Of a DNA stretch of 20,431 bases, positions 6,051-15,066 are shown piece by piece. The position numbers were made by a program, and so were the translations under genes. The stretch is from IMG/VR virus record IMGVR_UViG_3300020446_000103, positions 1-20,431 of that record. One strand, written 5' to 3'. The notes under the pieces are model-generated. The model searched no databases and was not told the DNA's origin. It worked only from the letters and a program-made list of their open reading frames with translations. How positions within the stretch are numbered: the stretch's first letter is position 1; each line of letters opens with the position of its first letter. Origin of the DNA: a virus.

Positions 6051-7277
6051 TTAAACAAAGGTCATGGTGGAGTTTGCACTCACTGTTAGGGTAGCACCAG
6101 AAGCAACAATCATAGGACTAGCTGCAACATAGTTAAAGTTTGCTGTCGTAGTAAAGCTGTTATCCATTTGGTTTTCTGCTTCAACAAATAACTTTTCGTT
6201 TGAACTGCCAACCAAACCTGATCCTGCATCAGTAAAGCTTAAGACTCCACTTCCATCTGTTTTTAAAACTTGTCCGCTACTACCATCTGCTGCGGGCAAC
6301 GTAAAAGTAATATCGTTAGGTTGTGAAGACGGTGCTATAAACGATACGGTATTAGCGTTACTGCTATCTCTATCAAATGAAAGCTTTCTAGCTCCGCCAA
6401 TTTTAATTTCAGTATTACTAGCTAAAAGAACTTGAGTACTTGTAGAGTCCCAAGCATATAAAGCTGTAGGAGTAACGGAGACTGATGAAAAACTAAGATT
6501 ACCATTACCATCTGTTTTTATAAATTGGTTAGCTGAACCATCTGAACTTGGTAGGGTAAATGTTGTATTCGTAGCTATTGAGGACGCTGCTTTAAGACTT
6601 GTATAATTTGTACCATTTGAGGAATTTTCAAATAAACGTAATTCTTTTTCATTCTCAATAAGAATATTGAAACTATTAGTTTCTAAATCACCACCTAGCT
6701 CTGGTGTTGTGTCATTAACAATATCACTTAAACCTCCAGCAGGTAAATTTGTTAATGCCGATCCATCAATTGCTGGTAATGCACCAGTAAGCTTTGAAGC
6801 TGTCAAACTTGTTATACGAGCATCAGCTACTGTACCAGTAAGTTCTCCAGCAGGAATAGAAGTTAAAGCTGAACCATCTCCACTTAATGCAGTAGCTGTT
6901 ACTGTTCCTGAAACTGTTAAACCTCCCGATAACGACCCACCAGTCAATGCAAGATATGTACTATCAGAAGTAGTTCTCTCTGCTACCGTTACAGCATTTA
7001 AACCAGCAGGTGTTACAACCTTGTCAGTTGCTGTTCCACTAGTTGTTTCAGCATTAGTTGCTAGTTCAGAAATACCTGCAACTGTATTACTGGCAGAAGG
7101 AGTAGATAAACTTCCTGGCCCAAATATTTTTACAATACTATTATCACTGGCTCGCATAAAACCACCAATACTATTGATATTGGCATTTACTGCAAGCTCT
7201 CCAACAGCAGGTAAATCAGATGTTGTAGGAATTCTGTCCTGTACAACACTATTTTTTAATTTAATTCTTAAAGCCAT
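6051..7277 (-). CDS. Tail fibre protein, 408 aa
   Basis: The start MALRIKLKNSVVQDRIPTTS followed by LPAVGELAVN is a well-known opening of cyanophage and other marine phage fibres. Residues about 65-100 (VAGISELATNAE and DKVVTPAGLNAV) are the phage tail-fibre repeat seen in collar or short-fibre proteins. There are several shaft motifs such as TVTATALSGDGSALTSIPAG, and two copies of a unit around FTLPSSDGSANQFIKTDGNG and FTLPAADGSSGQVLKTDGSG. The C-terminus, MIVASGATLTVSANSTMTFV, is a typical beta-strand cap. It is separated from the upstream 702-aa fibre by 55 bases containing a small hairpin. Role: fibre shaft with a small tip; position in the virion unknown. Confidence 0.7.
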   Translation of the reverse strand: MALRIKLKNSVVQDRIPTTSDLPAVGELAVNANINSIGGFMRASDNSIVKIFGPGSLSTPSASNTVAGISELATNAETTSGTATDKVVTPAGLNAVTVAERTTSDSTYLALTGGSLSGGLTVSGTVTATALSGDGSALTSIPAGELTGTVADARITSLTASKLTGALPAIDGSALTNLPAGGLSDIVNDTTPELGGDLETNSFNILIENEKELRLFENSSNGTNYTSLKAASSIATNTTFTLPSSDGSANQFIKTDGNGNLSFSSVSVTPTALYAWDSTSTQVLLASNTEIKIGGARKLSFDRDSSNANTVSFIAPSSQPNDITFTLPAADGSSGQVLKTDGSGVLSFTDAGSGLVGSSNEKLFVEAENQMDNSFTTTANFNYVAASPMIVASGATLTVSANSTMTFV

Positions 7278-7299
7278 AGCTTATACAAGCATAAAATCA

Positions 7300-7313
7300 C
7301 CCATATACATGGG
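7300..7313 (-). other. Short perfect hairpin between two fibre genes
   Basis: CCCAT, a 4-base loop and ATGGG form a 5-bp perfect inverted repeat in the 55-base gap between the 702-aa and 408-aa fibre genes. On the transcribed strand it is followed by TGATTTTATG, not by a clean T run. It could be a weak attenuator or an RNA-processing site, but the stem is short and chance is a fair explanation. Confidence 0.2.
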
Positions 7314-7332
7314 ATACTCATATCTTACCGTA

Positions 7333-9441
7333 TTAAAAAGTTCCCGCTTCAAGGATTTGTACATTTGTAAATTGACCAGTAGATCCAAATTGCAATAAAT
7401 TACCTTGGACAGGGCTGTTAACATTCACATCAGTAAGATCATTTAAATTATTAACACTTCCTGCTCCTGATAAAGTATCAATTCTATCCCAATCATTGAC
7501 ACCCATACATAAACACCAGTCACCAGCATCAAAAGTAACTGTTGGTACAACTGCTGTTCCATTTCCAGGTGTTTGACAAACAAAGTATGCCCCTGTATTA
7601 GCAGCCGTCCCCGCAGGGATTGCATTACCAGCAGTAAAACCTGACTGTATTCCAAAAGAAGTTAATGTAACAATTAATCCATTTGTTGCATCAAAAGTAC
7701 CGCAGAACCTTAAGTTTTCTTCTGATAATCGTCCAAAACCTACTGAGAAAAAACTGTTGCCATTAAATATTCTTAACTGTCCTGTTGATTCCTGTAACCA
7801 AAAAACACCTGTTGGTAAATCAGAAATATCAGGTGATGCCTCTTGTATGAAACCAGTAGATAAGTTTGCAAGCTTATCCATAGTTATAGAATCATTAGCT
7901 AATATGTTCGTTCCAAAAGTCCCTGAAGTGATTTTACTTGTGGGTAAATCTGGTATATCAGCAGATACAAGAGTTGAACTTGAAGTCACTAAACCTTTTG
8001 AATCTACAGTAATTTTTATATGAGTTCCAGGAGTAACACCACTATCTGTGATTGATAAAATACCATTAACATCTACAGCTAAAGGTGCAGAGGCAGCAGG
8101 AATAATAACACCACCTTTTGAAGTGGAAGTCGCAGCAGGTAAATCAGAACCAGTAAGATCTACCGAACCAGTAATTAATCCTTGATTATTAAATGTAATA
8201 CCTGAACGAGTTCTACCAACAACTGTATTATTTATAGATACTTCACCTAAGTTTGAAACAGCTAAACCACCTGAAGAAGGAATACTTACTGCTCCTATGG
8301 TAGTGGCTGTTGCTTCTGGTAAATCACTTGCAACTAATGCTGCTGTGGCTGTAATAAGACCCTCACTATTATAAGTAATACCATTTCTTGAAGAAGCTCC
8401 ACCTGTTACAGCATTATTAATTCCTAAGTTACCAGATGCTACATTTAAAGATCTATCAAGATTTGATGTATTTAATTTAGCTGCCGTAAGACTTCCGTCT
8501 GTAATTTTTGTACCCGAAACACCTGATATTTTGTCATCAGTAACAGCAGAATTAGAAATAGCAGCAGTATCTACAGAATTATCTGCTAATTCGCTTGCTC
8601 CAATAGCATTAGCAGCAATTTGTGTAGAAGTAATAGTATTATCTGCAATTTTTAAAGCAGTAACAGCATTATCAGCTAGTTTACTTGTTGTAATATTTAG
8701 ATCTGTAACCTTTGCAGTCGTAATCGCATTTGATGCAATAGCTGCACTTATAACCGCATTGTTTGCAAGCTCAGATGAACCGACGGCACCACTAGCAATA
8801 TTACCTGCTTCTATTGTGTCAGTAGCAATTTTTACTCCTGATATTGCACCATTAACAATAGCTGCTGTATCAACAGAGTTATCAGCAAGTTCATTTGCAG
8901 TTATGGAATCATTAGCTAACTGTGTAGAAGTAATAGAACCAGAAGTTAATTTTGCTCCAGGTATATCACCATTGCTAAAGTTTGTTTTTGCAAAAGTTAT
9001 TGTGCTATTAGCAATCTTTCCATTTGTTACAGCTAAATCAGCTAATTTATTCTCAGTAATACTTGCATCTGCAATAGAAGAAGCATTTATAATTCCAGTT
9101 ACAAGCTCATTTGCTGTAATTGAATTTGCAGCTATCTGTGCTCCTGTAATTGTGTTATTAGCTAATTTTGCACCTGTTATCGTTCCATCTAATATCTTTA
9201 CATTCGTTACAGCATCGTTAGCAAGAGAAGCTGTAATAATTTCCCCTGCACTTAAAGGATAACTTAAAGCATTAGCTGGTATTGATGCAGCATCTACAAG
9301 CCCTAATGCACCTTGTACTAAATTTTTTGCAGTGATTTTTTTTGTTTCAGAAGCACTAACATCTGCAACAGCTATAGGATCTGCTGCCTGTAAACTACCT
9401 GAACCTAATTCAGCTAGTTGTGTAATTTGTAGATCTGCCAT
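7333..9441 (-). CDS. Long tail fibre with decapeptide repeats, 702 aa
   Basis: Layout by residue: 1-72, an N-terminal domain with DPIAVADVSASETKKIT, typical of virion-anchoring ends in marine phage fibres; about 73-322, some 25 units of ten residues with consensus [I/L]-A-[D/N]-x-[S/T/A]-[I/V]-T-x-x-[K/E/Q], which should form a long thin trimeric shaft; about 350-500, three larger units (NGITYNSEGLITATAAL, SGITFNNQGLITGSVDL, IKITVDSKGLVTSSSTL) followed by SDLP motifs; then a tip region with ISDLPTGVFWLQESTGQL, RFCGTFDATNGLI, DWCLCMG and LNDLTDVNVNSPVQGNLLQF. These parts are all common in phage fibres. The gene lies just after the tail-tip cluster, so this is probably the main or side fibre. 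Four cysteines are clustered in the tip. Confidence 0.75.
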   Translation of the reverse strand: MADLQITQLAELGSGSLQAADPIAVADVSASETKKITAKNLVQGALGLVDAASIPANALSYPLSAGEIITASLANDAVTNVKILDGTITGAKLANNTITGAQIAANSITANELVTGIINASSIADASITENKLADLAVTNGKIANSTITFAKTNFSNGDIPGAKLTSGSITSTQLANDSITANELADNSVDTAAIVNGAISGVKIATDTIEAGNIASGAVGSSELANNAVISAAIASNAITTAKVTDLNITTSKLADNAVTALKIADNTITSTQIAANAIGASELADNSVDTAAISNSAVTDDKISGVSGTKITDGSLTAAKLNTSNLDRSLNVASGNLGINNAVTGGASSRNGITYNSEGLITATAALVASDLPEATATTIGAVSIPSSGGLAVSNLGEVSINNTVVGRTRSGITFNNQGLITGSVDLTGSDLPAATSTSKGGVIIPAASAPLAVDVNGILSITDSGVTPGTHIKITVDSKGLVTSSSTLVSADIPDLPTSKITSGTFGTNILANDSITMDKLANLSTGFIQEASPDISDLPTGVFWLQESTGQLRIFNGNSFFSVGFGRLSEENLRFCGTFDATNGLIVTLTSFGIQSGFTAGNAIPAGTAANTGAYFVCQTPGNGTAVVPTVTFDAGDWCLCMGVNDWDRIDTLSGAGSVNNLNDLTDVNVNSPVQGNLLQFGSTGQFTNVQILEAGTF
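8476..9225 (-). repeat. Tandem decapeptide-coding repeat (about 25 units of 30 bases)
   Basis: Within the 702-aa fibre, consecutive decapeptides such as LANNTITGAQ, IAANSITANE, LANDSITANE and LADNSVDTAA repeat with a ten-residue period. At the DNA level the 30-base units are degenerate, so the array is old or held by protein-level selection. One unit near residues 150-165 is longer and one near 310 shorter, which marks past insertion and deletion. LADNSVDTAA occurs twice, exactly. Confidence 0.8.
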
Positions 9442-9476
9442 GTTAGATAGTCGTTAAGTACATCATAAATCTCTAT

Positions 9477-10337
9477 TTAAGTATCTTCAAGTAAAATACC
9501 ATTACCATCTTCTTGCAAGATCTTATTATTGTTTTCCTGTAACAAGAAGGCTGGTGGTGCTCCACTATGTAATCTTATTTCTCCGTTCGTAACAAATTCT
9601 ATTCTCGCCTCAACTACTCCTGTTGCAGGAACTGATATCGCTACATTCGTAACAACACAAGAAGACTGATACCAAACACTATCTACAGTCTGTACTGGAT
9701 CATGATATACATAAAATCTACCTTCAAAATCTGAACCCTGTTTCATTCTTACCAATAATTGACTTAAGTAAACAGGAAATTCTGGACTAATAAAATCATT
9801 TGTATCAGACTGAAAATGTCTATGTTGCCATATAGTTTGTATTGTTCCTTGCCCTGATATAAGTCCATTTTCATACTGCTGTCTAAATTCTTGTCCTAAA
9901 TTTGTTACATCAACAGTATCTCTAGTAGTAGTTATTTCAAATTCTGTAATTTTTGCAAGTGGTTTAAATGAAGAATTTCTTGTCCTTATTAAAATATCTT
10001 TTTTTGAAGAAGGAACACTAAGAGGTAGAGCATCTGAAGTCTCACCCGCTAAAGAAGCAGCAAAACTGTTATATAACTTAATTCCACCCATTTCATCAAT
10101 ATGTATAAATTTCAATAAGTCAGGAAAATTATGACCAGTTAATAACTCTAAATTACTTTTATCTACAGTTTCAATTTCTATCTGATCTCCTGTTATTAAG
10201 GAACCAACAACATCTTCTACAGAAAATCTTTTCTTGGTTGTATTAATATCAGCAGGATCTAATGATGTAGCTAAATCTGCATTTAGCGCATCACGTTTTA
10301 ATTCTATAAAACCTGTAGATCCAAAATATATAGCCAT
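9477..10337 (-). CDS. Tail-tube-fold tail protein with LLQE C-terminal tail, 286 aa
   Basis: The second half reads KITEFEITTTRDTVDVTNLG, then GLISGQGTIQTIW, LVRMKQGSDFEGRFYVYHD and VTNVAISVPATGVVEARIEF. This follows the strand pattern of phage major tail tube proteins and lines up with the 256-aa tube protein (WTFEITRDEIDVTTIGG... GSGSATVY... ). The first 120 residues are a separate domain with many charged residues. The last 23 residues are three short units, FLLQENNN, KILQEDGN and GILLEDT. It starts immediately after the stop of the 151-aa gene (TAA then ATG). Since the true tube gene lies near the tape measure, this is more likely a distal tail or tip-ring protein built from the same fold. 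Confident that it is structural; exact position unknown. Confidence 0.55.
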   Translation of the reverse strand: MAIYFGSTGFIELKRDALNADLATSLDPADINTTKKRFSVEDVVGSLITGDQIEIETVDKSNLELLTGHNFPDLLKFIHIDEMGGIKLYNSFAASLAGETSDALPLSVPSSKKDILIRTRNSSFKPLAKITEFEITTTRDTVDVTNLGQEFRQQYENGLISGQGTIQTIWQHRHFQSDTNDFISPEFPVYLSQLLVRMKQGSDFEGRFYVYHDPVQTVDSVWYQSSCVVTNVAISVPATGVVEARIEFVTNGEIRLHSGAPPAFLLQENNNKILQEDGNGILLEDT

Positions 10338-10793
10338 TTATAATGCAAGGCCAGTAGGTGCTCCATTAACTTCAAAATTTAAATCTGCTGCCATTACTTC
10401 TCCTACACTATTGTTCATTGTCAAACTTGTAGGTTGTGCTGCAAATTGTATAAATCTTCCGCTACTTGATCCATCTTTAATTCTTAATTTAAACACAAAA
10501 TTTGTAGTACTTTCTGTATTACTACCATCACCAGCAGAACTACCTGTTTTAATGACATTATTTATCAGAGTACTTAAAGAGCCAGATCCTGATCCAGCAG
10601 AATCTTGATAATAATAAATACTCGCATTTCCTGTATAGCTTCTAATTCCTGGAATAATTGTTCTATCAGTATCTTCTAAAGATACAGTTTCTAATATCGC
10701 TTGATTAAAAGTAAAAGACCATGACCTGACTTTGGCAACTTTTGTACCATTTATCAGTAATTCACCTTCTTTTCCTGAATAGTAGCCAGCCAT
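10338..10793 (-). CDS. Tail-tube-fold tail protein, 151 aa
   Basis: This small protein has LINGTKVAKVRSWSFTFNQ, then ETVSLEDTDRTIIPGIRSYT, then GNASIYYYQD and, near the end, TSLTMNNSVGEVMAADLNFE. That is the minimal tail-tube pattern: a strand with W-x-F-x-F, a loop with T-x-x-x-E/D-x-T, a G-x-A-x-hYY strand and the closing strand before the last motif. Tail tube proteins of siphophages are often 130-250 residues, so the size fits. It is followed directly by the 286-aa gene. Because another tube-like gene sits in the canonical place at 19193-19963, this one may form a ring at the tip or an alternate tube. It could also be the actual tube, with the 256-aa protein in another role; the sequence cannot decide. 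Confidence 0.6.
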   Translation of the reverse strand: MAGYYSGKEGELLINGTKVAKVRSWSFTFNQAILETVSLEDTDRTIIPGIRSYTGNASIYYYQDSAGSGSGSLSTLINNVIKTGSSAGDGSNTESTTNFVFKLRIKDGSSSGRFIQFAAQPTSLTMNNSVGEVMAADLNFEVNGAPTGLAL

Positions 10794-10819
10794 CGTTTTA
10801 AATAAATTTTAAATTCATT

Positions 10820-11242
10820 CTAATCCCCATCAAGACATGCGACAAATTTACATTGAACATTAGAAATGCCAGGTCTGACACTTGTTACTGTAGGGGGACC
10901 ATCAAATCTATATCTTAACTTAATTCCAGTGTTATCATTTTCTTTTTGTTTATTACGTAAATTAGTGTCATTAATTCCTGCTAAAGCAGTTGAATCACCA
11001 AAAAAAATATAGTCGTAATCTCTATTAACAGCATCATATAAATCTAAGATCTGATTTGCTTGGAAATCTGTAATATTTGTAAAGCCCAATGAAAGTTTTG
11101 CATCTGTTTTTTTATTTCCATATCTAATTACACTCTTAGCACCATTCTGTGAAATAAATTCTGTCTGAGGATAAGATCCTGGTGTATAACTTCTAGAACT
11201 TGGTTGAATATTAGGAAAAGATTGAAAAGTTTGAAATGACAT
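10820..11242 (-). CDS. Minor tail protein, probably M-like tail-tip protein, 140 aa
   Basis: The protein begins MSFQTFQSFPNIQPSSRSY. Its pattern resembles lambda-type minor tail protein M: an N-terminal part with P-x-x-R-x-Y, a central strand KLSLGFTNITDFQANQIL followed by LYDAVNRDYDYIFF (a helix, then a hydrophobic strand) and a C-terminal strand RYRFDGPPTVTSVRPG ending in VQCKFVACLDGD. The gene lies 2 bases after the end of the J-like gene, while in lambda M precedes L, so the order is changed. The assignment rests on this pattern and on context only. Role: small ring or adaptor at the tail tip. A generic structural tail protein is the safe call. Confidence 0.5.
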   Translation of the reverse strand: MSFQTFQSFPNIQPSSRSYTPGSYPQTEFISQNGAKSVIRYGNKKTDAKLSLGFTNITDFQANQILDLYDAVNRDYDYIFFGDSTALAGINDTNLRNKQKENDNTGIKLRYRFDGPPTVTSVRPGISNVQCKFVACLDGD

Positions 11243-11244
11243 AA

Positions 11245-14200
11245 TTATACAATTTCATTATTATTATATTGCAATATTGCTAATCTACCGTCTAATTGTG
11301 AATTGCTTGAGTGAAATAAAGGAGCATGACTTGCTGAAATATTAATTAAACCATCTTCTGCGTAAGATATAGATTCAATCTTATAAACACGATCAGAAGC
11401 AGATGTATCTGGTACTGTAAATACACATCCCCGTAAATCAAAATTAGAAGCCTTACCATTAGATATTTGTAAAGGTGTTGGATTAGACACAACAGCACTA
11501 CCTGGTTTCCAAAATATTATATTTGTTCCATTTGTTACATTAATCTGTGACTGTATTTCTCCATCTTGTGTTATTACACCATTAGCAAAACGACTTGTAT
11601 GACTAGCTTCTGAGTGTACTCTTATGTAATCTCCAGGACCAAGGTGCATCGCTGCTTGTGGCGTAGTGTCAAAACTAAGACCATGATCTACTTTATTTCT
11701 AACTTGCAAAGCATAATCTAAAAATTTTTGTGCATGAGTTTCACTTGTACAAAATAAAGACATATCAAAATTTTCTCTTGGATCGCTATCCAATGTTGTA
11801 ATTAATCTTCTACTAATTACTTTAGCTTCAGGAAAACCATTTTCTTTTTCATGTCTATATGTAGCAAAACCTCTAAAGTCTTGTCTTTCTTCTGCACTTA
11901 AAAAACTAATCTGTAAATTTTTTGTATTACCATCAGTAAATAAAGCTTTTATAAATGGTTTCTGAGTTTTATCTATTAAAAAAGTATTTGGATCAAAAGG
12001 AACAGAGGGAAATAAAGAAAATCTACCACCTAATATTGTAAAATCTAATAAACAATATTGAGCATTTTGAAAAATAAATTCTCTTAAATTCTTTTCGTCA
12101 ACAATTACACCATCCCAAAAAAATCCATTTGCTTTACAAAATTTAGATGCTATTCTCATTCTTTCTTCATCAACAGATCTAACACCAATTAAATCACCTG
12201 CACCAATTAAAGGATCAGTTAATAAAGCAAAAACAATATCAGGAAATAAATTACTTGCACCTATTGAATTATCTATAAGATTTTTTATATGCAACCCTTC
12301 TTTAAAATAAACAGAAAGCTGACTAAAAGTGGAAAATTCTTTACCACTATTTAATCTAAGACCCGCAACAGATAAGTCTGGATATTGCATTGCACTACCA
12401 TATTGTTTAACCTGCTCATTAATGTAAACAATCTCATGCTCTGGCTGATCTAGGTGACTTGGATTTTCAGCCTCAAAAGTAATAAAATCAGCTATCGCAC
12501 CATAGGGGAGCAAATTTCTATTCTTTTCAGCATCTCCTATTTCATTGTCAGGCCAAGGTTCTGTAACAAACTCTTGACTTGAAGTTATTACTTGAACACC
12601 ATTTAAACCAGGGAAAGTTCCTGCTTGAGGGATATTTACCGTTGAATTATTTGCATATCCTGTTCCTCCATTTGTTAAAAACCATGAATGACCACCAGTA
12701 TTAAATCCTTGAATAGTAACTGTTGCTCCGCTTCCAGGCCCAGAAGCAGTTGATAAAGATACATTAGCATGTGTACTGATAACAGTTGCACCTGTTTGTG
12801 ATAAAGCTTCCCTTATGATTTTATGTTCAAACCATTCTATATCGTCATCCTCTCGTCTTACCTCAAATCCTCCAACACGATACCTTTGACTACCTACAGT
12901 ATAAAACATTTCACTTATATCAGTATTAATTGGAAAAGTTAATGTTTCAAAACCATCATCAAAATAAAAATTTACAATTATTTCATCGCTAAATGGTAAT
13001 TCAGATACTGCAGGGTCAAATATTTGTGTAAAATTATCACCATCAAAAGTTTCTTCTTGTATTGTCCATTCTTGAGTTCCGCTACCAACATTACCAACAC
13101 TGTTTTGACTTAAACCTACTACTTGTGAAGTTTGTTCAGGAACAGTGCCTAAATACCATTCAGAATTAGATGCATCACCTTTTGTAAGTTTTACATCAAA
13201 TCCAGAATAATTTATTGAAAATCCCAATGTATTATTATTAAAACTCTGCAAAGTACCATCTGAAGTTAATAAACGTATTTTCTTATCAAGACTTAAGTTA
13301 TCTACATAATTTCTCTTAACTTCATTACCTGGATATGGTAAAAACCTAAATTCATATTGATCTTTTGGATGAGTTATTCTTATAAAATTATATTGAAACT
13401 GTGGTGTCCTACCTTTAATTGCAAAAGGTTTGCCATCATCTATAGTTATAAAATCTTCAGTAGTATTGGCTCTTCTTGCTTGTAATCTGAAAAAACTATA
13501 TCTTGTTACATACTTGTTTAGTGCTCCTAACGTAATATTTCCATTATCGTTTTGATAAGTTTCTAATGTACCAGTTGGAGTTGAATAACTAAAACCTCCT
13601 GGATGACTATTAACATTAGGAAAACCTGTAATTTGTTTAAATACTTTTGACTTTAAACCTATTTCTGTAACATCACACTCTCTATTATTAGAAATAGTAG
13701 CTATAGAAACTCTTTGTAACGTGTTCATTTCCCACGCAGCTTTTGTCCTATCTTTTAAATGTTCATTACTGCCAAGCATGTCTAATTGCGAAATACTGTC
13801 AGCACCAAGATCAGTAATTAAAAAATTAAAACTTTTAAAAGTATTTTCTCTCCATAATGAATTTGGTTCAATATCTGCACATGTTCCTATTGCTGAACCA
13901 ATTAAAAAAGAATCTCCTTTTGAAATATTATCGTCTATTCTTTCTCTGTCAGAATCAAGTGCAGTTTTAACATCTTGCAATCCCCAAGGACTAAAATCTC
14001 CACCAACATCATTAATTGGATTAAATGGACCGATTTTATATTGAACCACATCATTTTTATTTAAGGTCAATCGTCCTCCTACCTCAATATTATTGATCCT
14101 CATAAAACCTGCATACCTAGGATAATAGTTAGCAATTTTTTTTCTTTTTTTTGTAATGTCATCTTTATTACTTGCATCTTTTGCTTTCAAGATTAATTCA

Positions 14201-15066
14201 TAAGGCAATTGAAATCTCATCATGTTTGGCATTGGAGCGTAACAACCAAATCTTGTTTGAGTAGTAGGAGTTCTTACTCCACAAAAGATTTTATTGTTAA
14301 AAGTATTGTCTTCATCCCAATCAACACTAAATACATCATTAGTAACATTATTATTTCTATCTTTTTCTCTAGCTAAAGTTCCATTTGGATATTTATCTGT
14401 TTCTAATAATCTATTGTTAGTGCTTAATTGACTTTTATAGTACAAAGCTAATTTTGAATTTGTATAATTTTTTAAAAGTAAATCACCAATCGCATATCCT
14501 TCAAAGTCAGGTTTAGTAGGAATTTTTGCACTTGAAAGCATAAAAACAGCTTTTAATTGTTGAAACGTACCAAGGCTTTTTAATTGTGACCAAATCAATT
14601 TGCTATTAACTCTGACTCCACCAATATTTTTAGAATTATCTCTTTTAGTAAAAATTAAAGGAATAGTTTCACCAAGAGTAGCGAGTTCTTGTAGAGAATT
14701 AAAACTCGATAAAGGTGCAAATCTTCTCGATGCTTGTGAACCTTCAGTTTGTAAACTTGCAGGAGTTTTAGGTGCTTTTGGTTTTGGTGCTAAAGCTGAA
14801 GAAATATATGTTAAAGCAACCCCAATTGCAACCATTCCATAAAAACCAATACTTACACTACCAATAACGAAAGGTGCTATAGTCGCAGGTGGCATATTAA
14901 CAATATCTGGAATTAAATCATATTCTTTTCTTCTTTTTCCATTAACTGATTCAGCTAAATGAATAAACTGCCAATACTCTTCTTCTGTAATACCTAAAGC
15001 TTCACAAAGTTGGACTTCATAGGGTAATAACGCTCTACGACCTCCAAATATCCTAGAGGACTCCAT
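11245..15066 (-). CDS. Tail tip hub / central tail protein, J-like with I-like N-terminus
   Basis: This is the largest gene, in the position of lambda J after L- and K-like genes. I chose the ATG at 15066 because GGAGG lies four bases upstream; in-frame starts at 15096 (ATG) and 15108 (TTG, giving 1287 aa) are possible. Numbered from 15066: residues about 12-50 include SRIFGGRRALLPYEVQ and GITEEEYWQFIH; about 61-92 is a hydrophobic stretch (VIGSVSIGFYGMVAIGVAL) as in lambda I; then SSFNSLQELATLGETIPLIF, the usual J/hub opening; about 770-800 a GATVTI...NGGTGY beta motif; about 960-1090 a hub domain (RMRIASKFCKANGFFWDG, and LSAEERQDFRGFATYRH). It should form the tail-tip centre that links the tube to fibres and controls DNA release. 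Confidence 0.75.
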   Translation of the reverse strand: MESSRIFGGRRALLPYEVQLCEALGITEEEYWQFIHLAESVNGKRRKEYDLIPDIVNMPPATIAPFVIGSVSIGFYGMVAIGVALTYISSALAPKPKAPKTPASLQTEGSQASRRFAPLSSFNSLQELATLGETIPLIFTKRDNSKNIGGVRVNSKLIWSQLKSLGTFQQLKAVFMLSSAKIPTKPDFEGYAIGDLLLKNYTNSKLALYYKSQLSTNNRLLETDKYPNGTLAREKDRNNNVTNDVFSVDWDEDNTFNNKIFCGVRTPTTQTRFGCYAPMPNMMRFQLPYELILKAKDASNKDDITKKRKKIANYYPRYAGFMRINNIEVGGRLTLNKNDVVQYKIGPFNPINDVGGDFSPWGLQDVKTALDSDRERIDDNISKGDSFLIGSAIGTCADIEPNSLWRENTFKSFNFLITDLGADSISQLDMLGSNEHLKDRTKAAWEMNTLQRVSIATISNNRECDVTEIGLKSKVFKQITGFPNVNSHPGGFSYSTPTGTLETYQNDNGNITLGALNKYVTRYSFFRLQARRANTTEDFITIDDGKPFAIKGRTPQFQYNFIRITHPKDQYEFRFLPYPGNEVKRNYVDNLSLDKKIRLLTSDGTLQSFNNNTLGFSINYSGFDVKLTKGDASNSEWYLGTVPEQTSQVVGLSQNSVGNVGSGTQEWTIQEETFDGDNFTQIFDPAVSELPFSDEIIVNFYFDDGFETLTFPINTDISEMFYTVGSQRYRVGGFEVRREDDDIEWFEHKIIREALSQTGATVISTHANVSLSTASGPGSGATVTIQGFNTGGHSWFLTNGGTGYANNSTVNIPQAGTFPGLNGVQVITSSQEFVTEPWPDNEIGDAEKNRNLLPYGAIADFITFEAENPSHLDQPEHEIVYINEQVKQYGSAMQYPDLSVAGLRLNSGKEFSTFSQLSVYFKEGLHIKNLIDNSIGASNLFPDIVFALLTDPLIGAGDLIGVRSVDEERMRIASKFCKANGFFWDGVIVDEKNLREFIFQNAQYCLLDFTILGGRFSLFPSVPFDPNTFLIDKTQKPFIKALFTDGNTKNLQISFLSAEERQDFRGFATYRHEKENGFPEAKVISRRLITTLDSDPRENFDMSLFCTSETHAQKFLDYALQVRNKVDHGLSFDTTPQAAMHLGPGDYIRVHSEASHTSRFANGVITQDGEIQSQINVTNGTNIIFWKPGSAVVSNPTPLQISNGKASNFDLRGCVFTVPDTSASDRVYKIESISYAEDGLINISASHAPLFHSSNSQLDGRLAILQYNNNEIV

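Noticed and set aside
6667-7398. 243-residue plus-strand open frame opposite the 408-aa fibre
   Set aside because: Low-complexity Pro/Ser/Ala/Val product that runs across the gap between two minus-strand genes; the fibre frame has clear family motifs.
8476-9225. Regular 30-base periodicity that could suggest a CRISPR array
   Set aside because: The units are degenerate, continuous and in frame with a fibre protein; there are no identical repeats with unique spacers.
8531-9262. 243-residue plus-strand open frame opposite the 702-aa fibre
   Set aside because: It is the mirror of the decapeptide repeats: Ala/Val/Ile-rich and periodic, with no start signal or family pattern. The minus-strand fibre explains the DNA.
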